64,000 nt of DNA, taken from NCBI GenBank assembly GCA_026936335.1, contig JAPMXV010000033.1, positions 204,548 to 268,547 on the forward strand, read 5' to 3'. Positions 11,501 to 24,300 of the stretch are shown here, one piece after another (the first letter of the stretch is position 1; every line of letters starts with the position of its first letter). A program made the translations under genes and the position numbers. Source of the DNA: Mantamonas sphyraenae. Taxonomy: Eukaryota; CRuMs; Mantamonadidae. The notes below the pieces were generated by a model. The model worked only from the letters and a program-made list of their open reading frames with translations, was not told the origin of the DNA and made no database searches.

Positions 11501-14500
11501 GGCGGCGACGGGGCTGGGGACGAACGTCCGACCACGGCCGAATCGGACATTTTTGGCAAGTTGCTGCGTCCCAAGAGTGTGATGCTGCCCGAGGTGTATG
11601 TGACTAGTGCCGAGGGAGAGTCGCCGCTGGAAGAGGAGCCCAAAGAGCAGGAGCGTGGTGCCGAGGCAGATTACCACCAGGATGGGTCGCATGTGGTGCT
11701 GGAAGACTTTGTGGCAAAGGGGCCGCACAACCAGTTTCTGTCGCAGTGGGACAGTGCAGAAGGGGTGGAGGTGGACGCTGAGGGGATCCCATTGCTGGAC
11801 AACGAGGCGTTTTCCATGACCCTGCAACGGAGCATCGATCATGACGTGGGTCTGGAGCGCACAGTGCGGTTCAACGACATGCGCGACGACACGGACGACC
11901 GGATGAGTGTGATCAGCGAGACGGAGTACGAGGTGACGCATCAGGACGCCGAATCGGAAGAGGTGCTTCTGGAGCGCATTCGAGACAGCCACGCTGTGCA
12001 GAACCTGTTGAAGCGCATCCAAACACGAGGAAACGACGACGAAGCAGGGATGGGTGACGTGAACGCGTTTGAGAGGCAATGGCGACAGAAGCTGCAGCTG
12101 GCGCAGTACGAATGGTGCGTGCAACGTGTGCACTCGATGAAAGTTGTGGACGAGTTGCTGCTTGCGTTGAGCATTGTGTCAGAGGTGGGCAACGCACAGC
12201 GGAGCAATCCGCAGATTGTGTTTCTGCAAGCACTGCTGCACTACAAGCTGGGCCACTTTGGCGAGGCGGTGCGCTTCTTTTCCGAGTGCATTGTGCACAG
12301 TCAGGACATGGCCGAGGCATACTGGTTGCGTGCGACGCTACTGGTGGATGCGGAGCAGTATGACAAGGCGGAAGCCGATCTGAACCGTGTGTTGGAGCTG
12401 GACGACAGCCACGCAGACGCACATTTGCAGCGAGGTCTGCTGTTGCAACGGCGCAGCGACAACAAAAGTGCACTGAAGGACTACAACCGCACACTGACGC
12501 TGGACAAGGGCAACGCACTGGCGTACTACCAGCGAGGCACCGTGTACGAGGCGATGCAGCTGATGGACCAAGCAGCGAGCGACTACTCGATGGCGATCAA
12601 ACATGGGATCATGATTGCACATGCGTGGCTGAGGCGAGGCATGCACCTGATGGAGCAGGGGTCGCTGCAAGCGGCGTACATGGACATCAACGAATGCATC
12701 AAACTGGACAAGTCGATCGGCGAAGCGTACGTGCAACGTGGGATCCTGAACGTGCACTTCAACAAGCCCAACGACGCGCTGCAGGACTTTAACAAGGCGG
12801 TGCAGATGAACCCGCGCAACCCGACGCCGTTTCTGTACCGCGGGATCCTGTTGCGCGACGTCCAGCCGCGCAAGGCGTTGCGAGACCTGAGTGTGTCGAT
12901 TGCACTGGATGACAAGCAGTTGCAGGCGTTCAGCACGCGTGGCTACGTGTATCTGAAGCTGAAAAAGTTTGGCAGTGCGTTGGAGGATCTGCGGCGTGCG
13001 CTGGAGATGAACCCGTGGGACGTTCCGCTGCGTGTGAACCTGGCTGTGTTGATGATCCAAGTCAACTCGCAATACCGTGAGGCTGTGGACATGTTTTCGC
13101 AGGCCATCAAGATGGAGCCGATGTACACGCGTGCGCTGTTTTGCCGTGCGCACGCGTATGTGCGGCTGGGCCGCATGGAAGCAGCGGTGCAGGACTACAA
13201 CAGACTCATCCACATGTTCCCCACCAACGATGTCCTGTACCTGTATCGTGGCAAGTGTCTGCTCAAGACACGGCGTGTGGACCGTGCGCTGAGTGACTTT
13301 TTGTCTGCGCTGCAGATCAACCCGACGGCAAACAGCCTGTTTGCCAAGGGCTTTGAGAGCGTGAACAACCTGAACAAGTTTCCGGACGTGTTTGCGCTGA
13401 TTGGCATGAGCAAACTGAAGACGGGCGACTACAGCGGGGCGTTGTTGGACTTTAACGAGGCCATCCGCACAAAGAGCACCGATCCAAGCAACTTTGTGAA
13501 CCGTGGCCATTGCCTGCAGGCATTGGGCCAGTATGAGGACGCACTGCGTGACTACAGCGCAGCACTGAAGCTGAATCCTGCCATGCCCGAGGCGTACTAC
13601 CAGAGGGGCCTGTGCAAGATGACGTTGCACATTGAGGACGACGGCATGAAGGACTTTGAGAGTGCGTGCGGCTGGATCCAAAGTTTGTGGAGGCGTACAT
13701 GAGCCTGGCCAACCTGCACCACGAGCTGGGCCACGTGCAAAAGATGATGGAGCAGTACTCGCTGGCCATCTTCCACGAACCCAACCATGCGACGGCGCTG
13801 ATCAACAGGGGCACCATCAAGAACAAGATGCTGGACGTGCCCGGAGCACTGCGGGACTTTAGCAAAGCGATCTATGCGGACGGCAACTCGGCGACGGCGT
13901 TCTTTGGACGGGGCGTCAGCTACCAACTGCTGGGGCTGGCGTCTGCGAGCGAGCAGGTGGACGTGCTGGTGGACAACGAGTACACACGACTGGCCATCCG
14001 AGACTACAGCATCTCGTTGATGATCAACGCAGACAACGCAGACGCGTACCGCAACCGTGGCCTGCTGTACCAACGCAGTGGCAAGTACGTGAGTGCGCTG
14101 AACGACTTTCTCAAGGCGTGCGAGCTGTCGCCGTACGACATCCAACTGTTGACGGCGCTGGGCCAGTGCTATCACAAGCTGCACGAGTACGAAGACGCCA
14201 TTGCGGCGTACTCACGTGCCTTGGAGTCGGATCCATCCTACCAGAACGCATACCTGTCGCGTGGTTCGCTGTACTACGAAAAGGGCGACCCAGAAAGCCT
14301 GGAGCTGGCCAGGAGGGACTTTACGAAACTGATTGGGATCAACCCAACGAACACGGCGGCCATGGTGAACCTTGCGTACGTGCTGCAAAGTGAGGGACGC
14401 AACGACAGTGCATGGCGCATGTTTTCGTGTGCCCTGGCTGTGGATCCTCGTTGCATTCCAGGCGTACGAGGGGCGTGCCGTTGTGAGCGTGTCGCTGGGC

Positions 14501-15075
14501 GACCGCTTTGCGGCGTTTATGGACATCACGCAGGGAATGGAGTATGCGCCGGACAATGCAGAGTTGCTGAACAACCGGGGTGTGTTGCACGAGCTGATGA
14601 ACGACACGGCAGCGGCGGTGAGCAACTACACGCAGGCGATTTCGCAGAAACCCGAGTATGCGTTGCCGTACTTCAACTGGCCAACATCTACTTTGCACGC
14701 AAGCAATGGCGCAATGCGTTGCACTACTACGACCGTGCTCTGGAGTTGGACGACGAGGATGTGAGCGCGATGGTGAACAGGGCGATCACACGGAGTGTGT
14801 TGGGCGACCACGACGGGGCGCTGCAGGATCTGGACGCCGTGATTGAGCAGTATCCAATGCTGGGCAATGCGTACTTTAACCGGGCAAACATCTACAAGCA
14901 ACTGGAGAGGTACATCGAGGCGGAGCAGGATTTGAACATGGCGTTGCAGTTGATGCCCGACGACGCCAAGGTGTATGTGGGGCGTGCCGACGTGCTTGGC
15001 AAGCTCAACAAGGTGGACGACGCCATGGCGGACTATGCGTACGCGTTGCAGCTTGACCCCGAAGCGGACGGGTGA
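8504..15075 (+). CDS. Long TPR-repeat protein with three single-base frameshifts
   Basis: Exon 1 is 8504-8631 (MSLPFAYAVQPTQVPSFG). A 297-bp GTGAGT...TTCAG intron (8632-8928) joins in frame to exon 2 at 8929, giving T-E-S-E-M-D-V-Y. About the first 1,100 residues are low complexity, Gln/Gly/Ser/Glu-rich. From about 12,100 onward there are many tandem TPR units of the type AYYQRG, ALKDYNRTL and LDPKF. The TPR frame breaks three times: near 13666 (one base missing between FESA and RLDPKFVEAY), near 14458-14463 (one extra G after CIP), and near 14676-14680 (one base missing before LANIYFARKQW). Between breaks the TPRs are intact, and the net correction restores one frame of about 2,091 aa. The domain order recalls TTC6-like proteins, which is a weak suggestion. 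The gene is either decaying or carries local sequence errors. The TGA at 15073 overlaps a GGTGAGT donor-like site, so a further exon is possible. Confidence 0.75.
8632..8928 (+). other. Intron 1 of the TPR-protein gene (297 bp)
   Basis: The intron has donor GTGAGT directly after EEEDDT codons and acceptor CATTCAG. It contains a CA-rich microsatellite (8840-8864). It remains partly open in the downstream frame, which would falsely extend the protein upstream to 8705; that segment lacks any protein character and the spliced join is in frame. Confidence 0.7.
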
Positions 15076-15149
15076 GTGGAGGGTGAGTGGAGGGTGAGTG
15101 GAGGGAGTGTGGGGAATGAAGTGGCGAAATGCATCCTCGCCTGACTCAC

Positions 15150-15188
<39 letters not shown>
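15150..15188 (+). repeat. (CAT)13 trinucleotide microsatellite
   Basis: Thirteen CAT units lie in the 178-bp convergent 3' spacer between the TPR gene (stop 15075) and the porin gene (stop 15254). Upstream, 15072-15104 holds a small tandem array of GGTGAGTGGA-type decamers. No coding sense is apparent. Confidence 0.9.
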
Positions 15189-15253
15189 GACACTTCCTTC
15201 ATTGCTTGCTTGCCTTGTTGGTTTTGTTTGCGACACGCACAGACAGCATCTGC

Positions 15254-16608
15254 TTAGGCAGAGACGTTGAGGGTGAGGCCGACCTGGGTGGTCTTGGGGT
15301 CCTCGAGTTGGCTGAGGGCAGTGGCGGCCGAGACGATCAGAGTGGTGTTCTTGTTGATCTGGTTGGAGAAGGAGAGGCCGACCTGGGCGTCCTTGTTGAT
15401 CTTGGCCTTGAAGGTGCTGTTGTCATCGACGTTGTAGGAGACGCCAAGGTCGAGCGAGGTGCTGTGCTCGTAGCGGGTCTTGTCGTCGTTGTCGTCTTTC
15501 TTGTCGCCCTCTGCCTTGTTGTCGGCCTCGGCAGCCACCTCGGTGACCTTGTAGGAGAAGACGGCGCCGAACTGGGCGTCCGGGTTGATCTCCTGGAAGA
15601 GGGAGACGCTGACGGTGTCGAGGTTGGAGCCCTTGACAACGATGCTGGTCTGCTTGCCAGACACGTAGCCGACAGCCACATCCCAGTCCTTGACGAGGGG
15701 CGACTCGTCCTTGGCGGCGTCCTTGTTGTCGTCGTCCTTTGCGGCCTTGTTGTCGGCCTTGTTGTCGGCCTTGTCGTCAGCCTTGTCGTCCTTCTTCATG
15801 GTGCCGAGGTCGAGGTTGACGTTGGCGCTGTGGACGATGGGGTGCAGGAGATGGATACGCAGGCGTGGGTGTGAGTGTGTGGGCGTGGCACGGGTGTGGC
15901 GAGGCAGGGTGGGGCGAAAACGGCCCAGCGTGAAAAAACGCGCGGTGGAGCGAGAGGGAAATGCGCAAAGGGGGCAAAACTCACCCAATGACGATGTTGT
16001 CGACGACACTGAAGGTGCCGTTGACGTTTGCGCCGATGGCATCGCATCCGGTGAGGGAAGCGTCGGCGACAAACTGGTCCTGAGTAAAGGTGACGCCGGC
16101 CTTGCCCGTGTAGGCGGTCGGGGTGATGCTGGTCTCGCCGTACACCTTGAGGCCCTTGGTGATGCCGTCCTTGTTGTTGGCCTTGAAGGTGATCTTGTCC
16201 TTCTTGCCAGACTCGCCCTTGCCCGAGACCTCAAAGCCGTTGGCCTTGAACTTGCCCTCGAGAGAGGTGGTGGTGCCCTTGGCGCCGGTGACGGCCTTGC
16301 CAGTCCAGGTCTTGGGGAAAGGGGAAAACACGTGTCAATGGTGCGCCCGGCACGCGTGTGGGCGAGGGTGGGCATGTGGGCGGCACTTACCAGGTTGTCG
16401 TTGGTGGTCTTGACCTTGGCGGTGGTGCCGAGATCAAAGTCGTCGCCGAGCAGGTCTGTGTGGAGCAGTGGCCGGGTGGGTTGTGAGCGCAGGTCGGGCG
16501 CATTTCAGGCAGATTTTTCGACCGTTGGCCGCGGAGCGGGACGTCCAGGGGCCGGCATGCAAACTTACCGTCTGCGCTCTTGGTGAGGTCCTTGAAGATG
16601 TTGGGCAT
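15254..16608 (-). CDS. VDAC: VDAC-type mitochondrial outer-membrane porin
   Basis: Four exons: 16608-16569, 16455-16391, 16310-15985 and 15827-15254, giving 334 aa. Donors are GTAAGT, GTAAGT and GTGAGT, and every junction keeps frame. The start MPNIFKDLTKSADDLLGDDF matches the N-terminal helix of VDACs. Alternating beta strands follow, with GLKVYGETSITP corresponding to the GLKL region, and the C-terminus TTQVGLTLNVSA is like the last VDAC strand. VDAC forms the metabolite channel of the mitochondrial outer membrane. Unusual features are two charged insertions: about 30 residues of Lys/Asp/Ala (about 157-186, KKDDKADDKADNKADNKAAK type) and a shorter EADNKAEGDKKDDNDDK stretch near residue 245. 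Apart from these the length fits the family (about 280 aa). Confidence 0.9.
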
Positions 16609-17135
16609 CCTGATATCGAATTGGGGTAAGAGGGTAGGTTTGTTGGACTGTGGTGGGGTGTGAGCTGGGTGCGGGGTTTTTGCTGCGCGAGGCGGGTTGG
16701 ACCACAAAAAGCGAGGGCACCTTGTTTTTTTGCAACGGAGGTGGCCTTTGCTGGGCTGGGGATGTGAAGGGAGAATGCAAAGTGGGCCATAGGGACACAT
16801 ATGGATGCAGCACATGCGCTGATGTGTATGGCGATGGTCGTAGGGCATCCCACCACCGCGGAAGCAGGGGCGGGAGTTGCTCAACCTTGGGGCCATTTCA
16901 AAAATGGCGGGTCATTTCAAGTTGTCCGGGAACTTGGGAGAGGCGGCAACGGACGAGGGAGGAAGGCATGGACGACGCAGGAGTGCGGAACAGACACAAC
17001 GGGGGATGGGCATGCACATGTGTGTTGTGTGATGGGATGGATGGAGCGCGGTGGTGTTTAGGTGTTTTCTAAACTGACACTGTTCCTGTGGCGACGGGGG
17101 CGCATGGCCCGAGACAATCCAAAACACAGTCGGCC
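16609..17135. promoter_or_regulatory. 527-bp divergent intergenic region between VDAC and the giant gene
   Basis: This is the largest gene-free stretch outside the telomeric end. It separates two start codons pointing outward and should contain both promoters. It shows T-runs (GTTTTTTTGCAACGG near 16722-16738) and a pair of similar CAAAAATGGC / ATTTCAA words near 16902-16920. No ORF with protein character, tRNA or repeat was found. A short upstream noncoding exon of the giant gene cannot be excluded, because a near-cognate open frame extends to 17088. Confidence 0.5.
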
Positions 17136-18353
17136 ATGTCGTTGATCAACTCGACGGACATTGTCAAGGTGGCGACCAAGGGTCTTGTGGACACGTTGAC
17201 GAAGCTGTTGGAGAGCAACCCGGAAAAGGCGAACCGGGTAGACCATGTGGGCAGGACGGCGTTGATGGCAGCGGCCGAGTTTGGCAACACCGACGCTGTA
17301 AAGACGTTGCTGGCACATCCAAACGTCGATGTGAACATCGTGAGCTTCAAAGACAACGAGTCGGCGCTGATGCGTGAGTTGCCGTGGGGTGTCCAGGGTT
17401 GACGTTGTGTTTGTGTGTGTGTGTGCGCAAAAGTTCTTTTTGCAAGAGGGCTTGCGGGTGTGACACGAGTGGACGTATGGAGGTGAACGTGGCGAGACAG
17501 GTGTGGGAGCTGTGTGTCCGCTGCCATTGTGTGTGTGGGAGGGGCATTGAGGGCACAAGGGGCCCACAGTGGAGCAGGGGAGGGTCGCTGACAACCAAGA
17601 CTTGGGGGTTGGGTGCCTGGATTCGTTTCCCGGACATGGACGGCCACAGGAGCGGCAAGGCGATCCAGAACGGATATCATGAAGCTGCTGCTGGATGCGG
17701 GAGCCAACACATACATTAGGAATTCGAGCGGACAAAGCGTGCACGAACTTGTGGACGAGGCGGGGTTGCAGGTTCTGATCAACGCAAACACAGGACGGGC
17801 ACCGACGCTGCTGGATGGAAGCGAGAACACATGTGTGGCAAACGAAGTGTGTGAACTGGCGGCAGAAGATTCAAACAGCGAGGCGTTGCGTGAGCTGTTG
17901 GTAGCCAAGCCATGGGCGCTGAACTCGCAGAACCAGGAACGGCACACGGCGTTGCACGTGGCGGCCAGAGAGTGCAACGTGGAGTGTGTCAAGGTGCTTC
18001 TGTCGTGTGAAGGCGTGGATTTGCACGTGGACAGGCAGTACACGCCTCTGCATATGGCGTACATTGCAGGAAGCAGGGGTGAAACGGTGGTGCAGCTTCT
18101 TCAGGAGGCAGGAGCGTCACGAGAGATCAAAGACACCTTGTTTGGCATGGCCCCCGAGGCACTGGGTCGTAAGGTGGAGAGTGGAAGGATTTCATTGGGT
18201 AAGAAGGGCTATCCGATGACACACAGCGACCTTGTGACACAGTCGATGCGCAAGAAGGCCAGCAAGACGGAGGTCTCCGTTGTGGATGAATTGGAGCGTG
18301 ATGTTGGTGGCAGTGAGAGCATTGATGTGACCAGCAGCAGTAGTAGTAGTAGT

Positions 18354-18396
<43 letters not shown>

Positions 18397-21300
18397 GTGG
18401 GTTGATGAGGAAGAGGAGGAGCAGCCAGGAAATCGGCCTGGCCATGACAAAGAGCTCGCAGATGAGCGAATGGCTGGATGGGAGCTTGTCGAGATCTGAA
18501 AGCATGCGAGGCGAGGACAGCCCTGGACGAGAGATTTCCTTTGATCAGACGCTGCGTTTGCAGGGGCTGTACCGCAAAGCTGAATTGAAGCTGAACGTCG
18601 CCGACATGCAGTCGCTGCGCCCGGATATGTCCTATGTATCACGAGGGCGAGATTTTATGAAGGAGTTGACGAGGATGCTTCTGTGGAACGACGAACAGAT
18701 CCAACAGGGAGGGTTCCCGGCTATTGAACAGGTCATCTACTACTGCAACACGGTGGACTTTAAGAACGCACCACTGTCCAAGGTGACGGAGATGGACTTT
18801 GCTCTTCAGAAGTACACCGCCATTCACTATGGCTCCTCCCTGATTGAGGACGCAGCGATCGCGCAGTCGGAGGCGGCCAAGACGCTTGTGCAGAGCTTGT
18901 TGGCCATAATCGAAGGAGCCAAGTATGTGAAAACATTGGAGGAACAAGGTGTGCGGGTGCCAAATCGATCAGAAGTGATGGAGACGCAGCTCGTGGAACC
19001 GCTGAAGCGGTACAAAGTGCAAACAGGCCGGGCTGCGGTCGGGATGGTGGACAAGGACGAGGAAGATGACGAGGAGGAAGGTCAGCAAGGGGAGGAGAGA
19101 GATGTTGATGATGCGCAAGAGGTTGGGGCGGCCACGTCATCCGTGGAGCTGCGCTGCTCTGTGTGGCCGTACTACACCGCCGGTACGTTTGCAGAAACGC
19201 GCAGAGTGGACAAGGTGCATGTGCACGCGGATGCGTGGCCGACGTTGCGCGTATGGACTGCGGACGAACGCACGGCCATGATCACCAAGGTGTTGCAACA
19301 AGTGGGGCTGGACGCAGGAGAGGCGACGGTGTATGTGCACGTGTATGCGCAGACAGAGAACGTGAGCGAAGTGGCACAGGCTCTGCAGGCTGTGGGTTAC
19401 AGCGGCACGGTGATTGTGGTGGCCGAACAGTCGCTGTGCGACGCTGACGACGAGACACAGCAGCGTGTGGCCGAATGCGTGCTGCACAAGACCAACTGGG
19501 AATGCGTGGTTCACGTACCCATACCAGCGTTTGGACTGCTGTGCGCGTTGATTCATGCAGCGGTGGACAAGAACGCAGATGCACAGCAGCTGATCCAGGT
19601 GGATGTCGCGCAGTACGACGAAATCGTTTCCCAGGAGATGGAGGCGTGTGCCGCGGTTGCATATCGATACATGCACACAGAAGAGCAGGCGGTGCGTGTG
19701 GAATTGAGCTGGCTGTCTGTGGACAAAGACGGATGGAGCTCGTCGGCCATGAAGGCAGTGTGCTTTCGCGACTCGGACGAGCTGCGTGCGGCGCTCACAC
19801 GTGGCAACTGGGAGTTGGAACCGGTGACCCTGATGGATGCGCTGCGTGAGGACCCACGCGTGCTGTACGTAGAAGAGCGCGGCTCGCCACGTGTACAAAC
19901 GGTGGAATTGAATGCGCAGGAGCGCAGTGCAGCGGCTCAGACGATGAGGGTAAAGATGGGCAAGGCCGAGCTTTCATGCAGCGGTCTTCGGTTCCTCCCA
20001 CCGCCTTGCGTGATGGTGGAGGAGCGCACGTGGAGCACATGGCGGGACTGCGTCGACGGTGATGTGATGGCAGTCCAGGGACTGAAGCCGTGGGCGCAAC
20101 GGCGAGTGGGACGGGATATCCTGCAGTACATGTCCAAGTGGAAGTTCCTGGAGGCATCCAGGGACGCTGATGATCGCGTGGACAATGCGACGCCGTGGCT
20201 TCGGGAACGATGCACGCCAACGTCGTTGCTGAACACACCGAGCATGGACTGGAGGTTGGCAGGAGAGAACTTGTCAGCGCCTGGAAACGATCCAGCTCTG
20301 CGGTCACTTCACCACAGGATGCGCAACCTGTCCAAATGGTACGTGAACCACAGGAGCACGGTGGAGGTGCTTGTGATGATGCAAGAGAGCGTGGAGGAGG
20401 TGAACGCGCAGCTGTCGGGAGTGCGCAGCCGTGAAAGGACGCTGGCTGCCCTGGTGAGCGAATTGCAGCAACCGGGCATGGAAGATGTGGGAACCCTGGT
20501 GGCACGTGAACTGGAGCTGTTGAACGGACAAACAGCGACGCAAACGACGTTCGATGACCTGATGAGTGCCGAGGGACGCGCAGCGGAGCTTGTGCGGCGA
20601 GTGGAGTACTTGGGCTCCGCGGAAAGGAACTACGGGTACGGGCGCATGACGCGCGAGAGCTTGCAGGAGGTGTGGGAGGTGGCAGGACAGAGGGAGCTGC
20701 GCGTGGACGAAGATAGCACGCTAGGCAACACGACTCTGGTGTTGAAACAGATGCAGCGCATGGTGGTGGCAGCGCTTGCGTTGGAACTGCAGTATGACCG
20801 GGATTCGCAATCGAGCAGCGTGGAAAGCGAGGTGGGCGTCGTGGATGTGGATGTGGGAGCATTTGGGGGATGCAACGACTCGGTCATGGACATGTGTTGG
20901 CGTGCGGCCCTCTTCAGCGACGAGCAGCGCATGAACACGGAAGCGGTGACGACGCTGGTGGACGAATTGCTTGCAGGTACGGTACCCGGGGAGTTTGATT
21001 TGCACCCGGACGTGCTGGAGAAACTGGCGAACCCGAGCTCCGGGTTTTCCGAGGGATCGACACGACGGTTGAGTCAACGCTGGATGGCGTGGCGAGTACT
21101 TGGCGAAGAGGCGTACACGTTCACCGAGCAATTGATGGCGCTGCAGAGAAATGTGTCCCTGGCGGTTCCTGATGGGTACATGGAGCTGGGACGGTTGTTG
21201 GCAAGTGGACATGTGGACGATACGTTGAATCCGCCCGAAAGCGACCCCGAAGTGCTGCGTGTTTGGATGGCGACAAAGGAGCTGCTGGGTGTGATGGAGC

Positions 21301-24300
21301 CACTGCTGGGAGAGTGGCACAGGGGCGCGGAGAAGCGCAGGGAGGCACCTGTAATGCCAAAGGAAAAGGCAGAGGCCGAGGCTTGGGAAACGTACGGACG
21401 TGTGGTGGACGGTGTTTTCCAGCGTACAGGAGACGTCGTGTCGCAACAGGAGCTGGTTGCAAGTGTGCTGGGGGTGCCTCAAGCCGAGGTCCAGGATCAG
21501 TGGAATGTGCTGATGAGCTGCATGGACGTGTTGGCGACGGGGTACCGCGTGCACTGTTTCTTCCGCGTGCGGTTCCTGCGCTGTCGGGACACACGTGTGC
21601 GTGCACGCATGGAGCGCGAGTGTGGCACAAACAGGACGCGTGCGTCGAGCGGCGTTGTCCAGAGCATGATCGAGCGATTTGGAGACGAGCTGGACACGGC
21701 GATCGAGGCAAGCAAGATGGACGTGCGCCTCGTAGATGTGCACGCACTGCGTGCGGAAGACATGCGTGCACTTGGGGAGTGGGAGCATGGGGACGAAGCG
21801 AGCGTGCTGTGTGCAACCCTGAGTGTGCTGCAGAGCAGCTGGGAAGGACAGCGCGTGCGCTTGACACGAGAGGACCTGAGCGGAGGTGGATGTGTGCGCG
21901 TGTTGCGCATGGTGCGTGCGTTTGACGTACACCATGTGACACCTGCCATTGTGGCGGAAATGTGGTGCAGCATGCGGCATGGGTTGACGCTTGCGGGCGA
22001 GGCAACACAATGCTGTGCGGCGTTTCTGAGCCTTTTGGGCCATGTGGTGGAACTGGTGCGAGTGGCCATGGTGCGTGGTGCGCTAGGGTCCTTTTCGCGG
22101 GACCGGGAGCAGGAAATCCAGACGAGCTGGCCCGGCCTGGTGGAGTTTGGGACATGGGTGGAACAGCTGTTGGACGGCCCCAGCCACGACCGTGAGGGTG
22201 TACTTGCGGAGCGCTCAAATGCGCCGGTACAATGGACGATGGACGTGCAGCTGCATGGGAGCCAATGGCTGCGACATTTGCTCGGGGACGAACGGAAGAG
22301 CGTGAGCGCGCCCATTCTGGAGCAAGCGGTCGAACAAGGACGAGAACTGGACACAGGCTTTGCGCACAATGCGTTGGAGGCGGTGACGCTCTTTAGCGAA
22401 AGTCGCAAAATGTATGCGACGGTGTTGGCCCACCTGAGAGGCCAGGATCGTCGTCCTCTGCAGCGTGTGCAGCGCATGCAGACAAAACAGGGTGTGCACC
22501 GGGGTCCAATGAGTGCACGCACACGCGAGCGAGAAGCGTGGTTTGCTGCACGTGCAAAGCTTGTGCGCAAGTGCACACCCGGCATCATGCAAGATGTGGC
22601 GGATCTGAAGATGCAGGTGTCAACAACCGGCGAACGCGGCACGCTCACATCGACCAAGACTCTGGACGGGTTTTGGCCCCGATACGGTGAGCTGTTGAAT
22701 GGCCTGCAAGAGTCTGTGTACCCGCGTGAGCAGTTTGAGGCGCTGTACGCAGGTGTGGCGAGCGGGAATGGCGTATTCGCTCTGGTGATGGAGGAACTTT
22801 GCCTTCTTGCTGGTTTTCAGGGCCGCATGAGTGCCTTGGACGACACGACGTTGTGTACGTTGCTTCTGGCTGTTGCTCAGGTGCGCCCACAGCATCTGCG
22901 CGTGCAAACTGTCGCACGCGTGGCCAAGGTGGCAAGCATGGCGTGGATGCACCCCGAGAAGCTGTGGAATGTGTCTCCGCTGCTTGCAGACATGCAACAG
23001 TACGTGGATGTCGTTCTTGTACAGAGGCTATCCCGCTCACCGTTGTGGCACGGAGCACCCGTGCTGACGCGCGAGGTGTTGGGCCACGAACGGGCGAGCT
23101 TGCGCGAGCGGATGCAGCGTCCTGATGGACGGTACTTTGATGGACGGTACTTTTCATATACCTTCAACGATGCGGGAGGTGAGGCGCGCGTGGACCAGAT
23201 CCTGCGCCAGGTTCTGGAGACCGGAGACGTGTGGCGCGAGTCTGGTCTGGCAAACGTGGGTCGACAGGTGCAAAAGGAGGGACAAGACCAAGACCAGAAC
23301 GACTACAACACGAAAGACCTTGCACTTTGGTGGACACACCTCGACCCACACCGGAAGGCATCGGTGACGGATGCGTACGCCAACTCCAGGGCAAGAGAAA
23401 GGCAGGAAGCGCAGAGATTGAGCCCATCCCCGAAACAAGTGCAATTGGAGCTGGTGATGAAAGCCAAGTTTGGCGATGCGCCTGTAAGCGTGCAAATTCC
23501 CCTGGGTACGCCGCATGCAAGTGCCAAGGATTTGGACCAGGTGTTGGGCAAGCATGGGGCTCGTGGTACCCTGCATCTGGGCGCAGGGGACATCGCATAT
23601 GCTGTGGACATGCTTTGGGTGAACACGACAGTTGCAGCAGAGTGTAAACCGGTGGTGGAGGCGCATCTGCGGGAGCTGCTGTCGTTGCAAGAGCTTGTGT
23701 TCAACACGCCGCATTCGACTGTTGTTGCGCTGCAAGAGCGCTCAGCATGGAAACCAAGCACGGCAGCGAAAGATCGAGTGTGGCAGCACATGACGCGTCG
23801 TAGTGTCGCGCTTAGCAAGGCTGTGTGCGAATGGCCTGACATTCGGCAGCTGACGCACGTGCGTGCCGATTGGGTTCTGCAGGCCGTGGCGTTGCAGTTT
23901 GGCTGGTCCGCAGAGGCCCTCGGGGCAGCGCTGAACCGGGTGGACAACCATGTGGACGCAGAACGCCTGGCTGGCCTGTACCACTCGCGCTCTCGCAAGA
24001 TGCTGGAAGGTGTGGCACGAGGAGATAGCCAGGCGATGGAAACGTTGCGAGATATGGAAAGGGGGATGCGGGAGAGCCGTGGGGATTGGTCACACGTGGA
24101 TCTGCCCGCAGAGGTATTGCTGAGTGTGGTGGACACGCTTGTGGTGGGACGTGCCCTGGCAGACATGTGGGAAGGAGGATTGGCAAGCGTATGTGTGCCA
24201 CTGGGTTTAGACGGCGTAGGCGAAGACGAGGAAGAGGAGGCAGCGGTCCCGGGAGATGTGGTGCAGTGGCTGCAACGAGGCGACAGCTCGCAGTTGGAAA

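Noticed and set aside
13662-13683. 22-bp intron explaining the first TPR frame break
   Set aside because: Removing it leads to the wrong frame and deletes the conserved RLDPK part of the repeat.
15073-15270. Extra 3' exon of the TPR gene beginning near 15235
   Set aside because: A donor-like GGTGAGT and a CACAG exist, but the added peptide would be about ten residues and overlap the porin's coding end. Kept only as a possibility.
17613-17649. Start of the giant protein at 17613
   Set aside because: It lies inside the intron; the spliced form restores an ankyrin repeat with exon 1 at 17136-17373.
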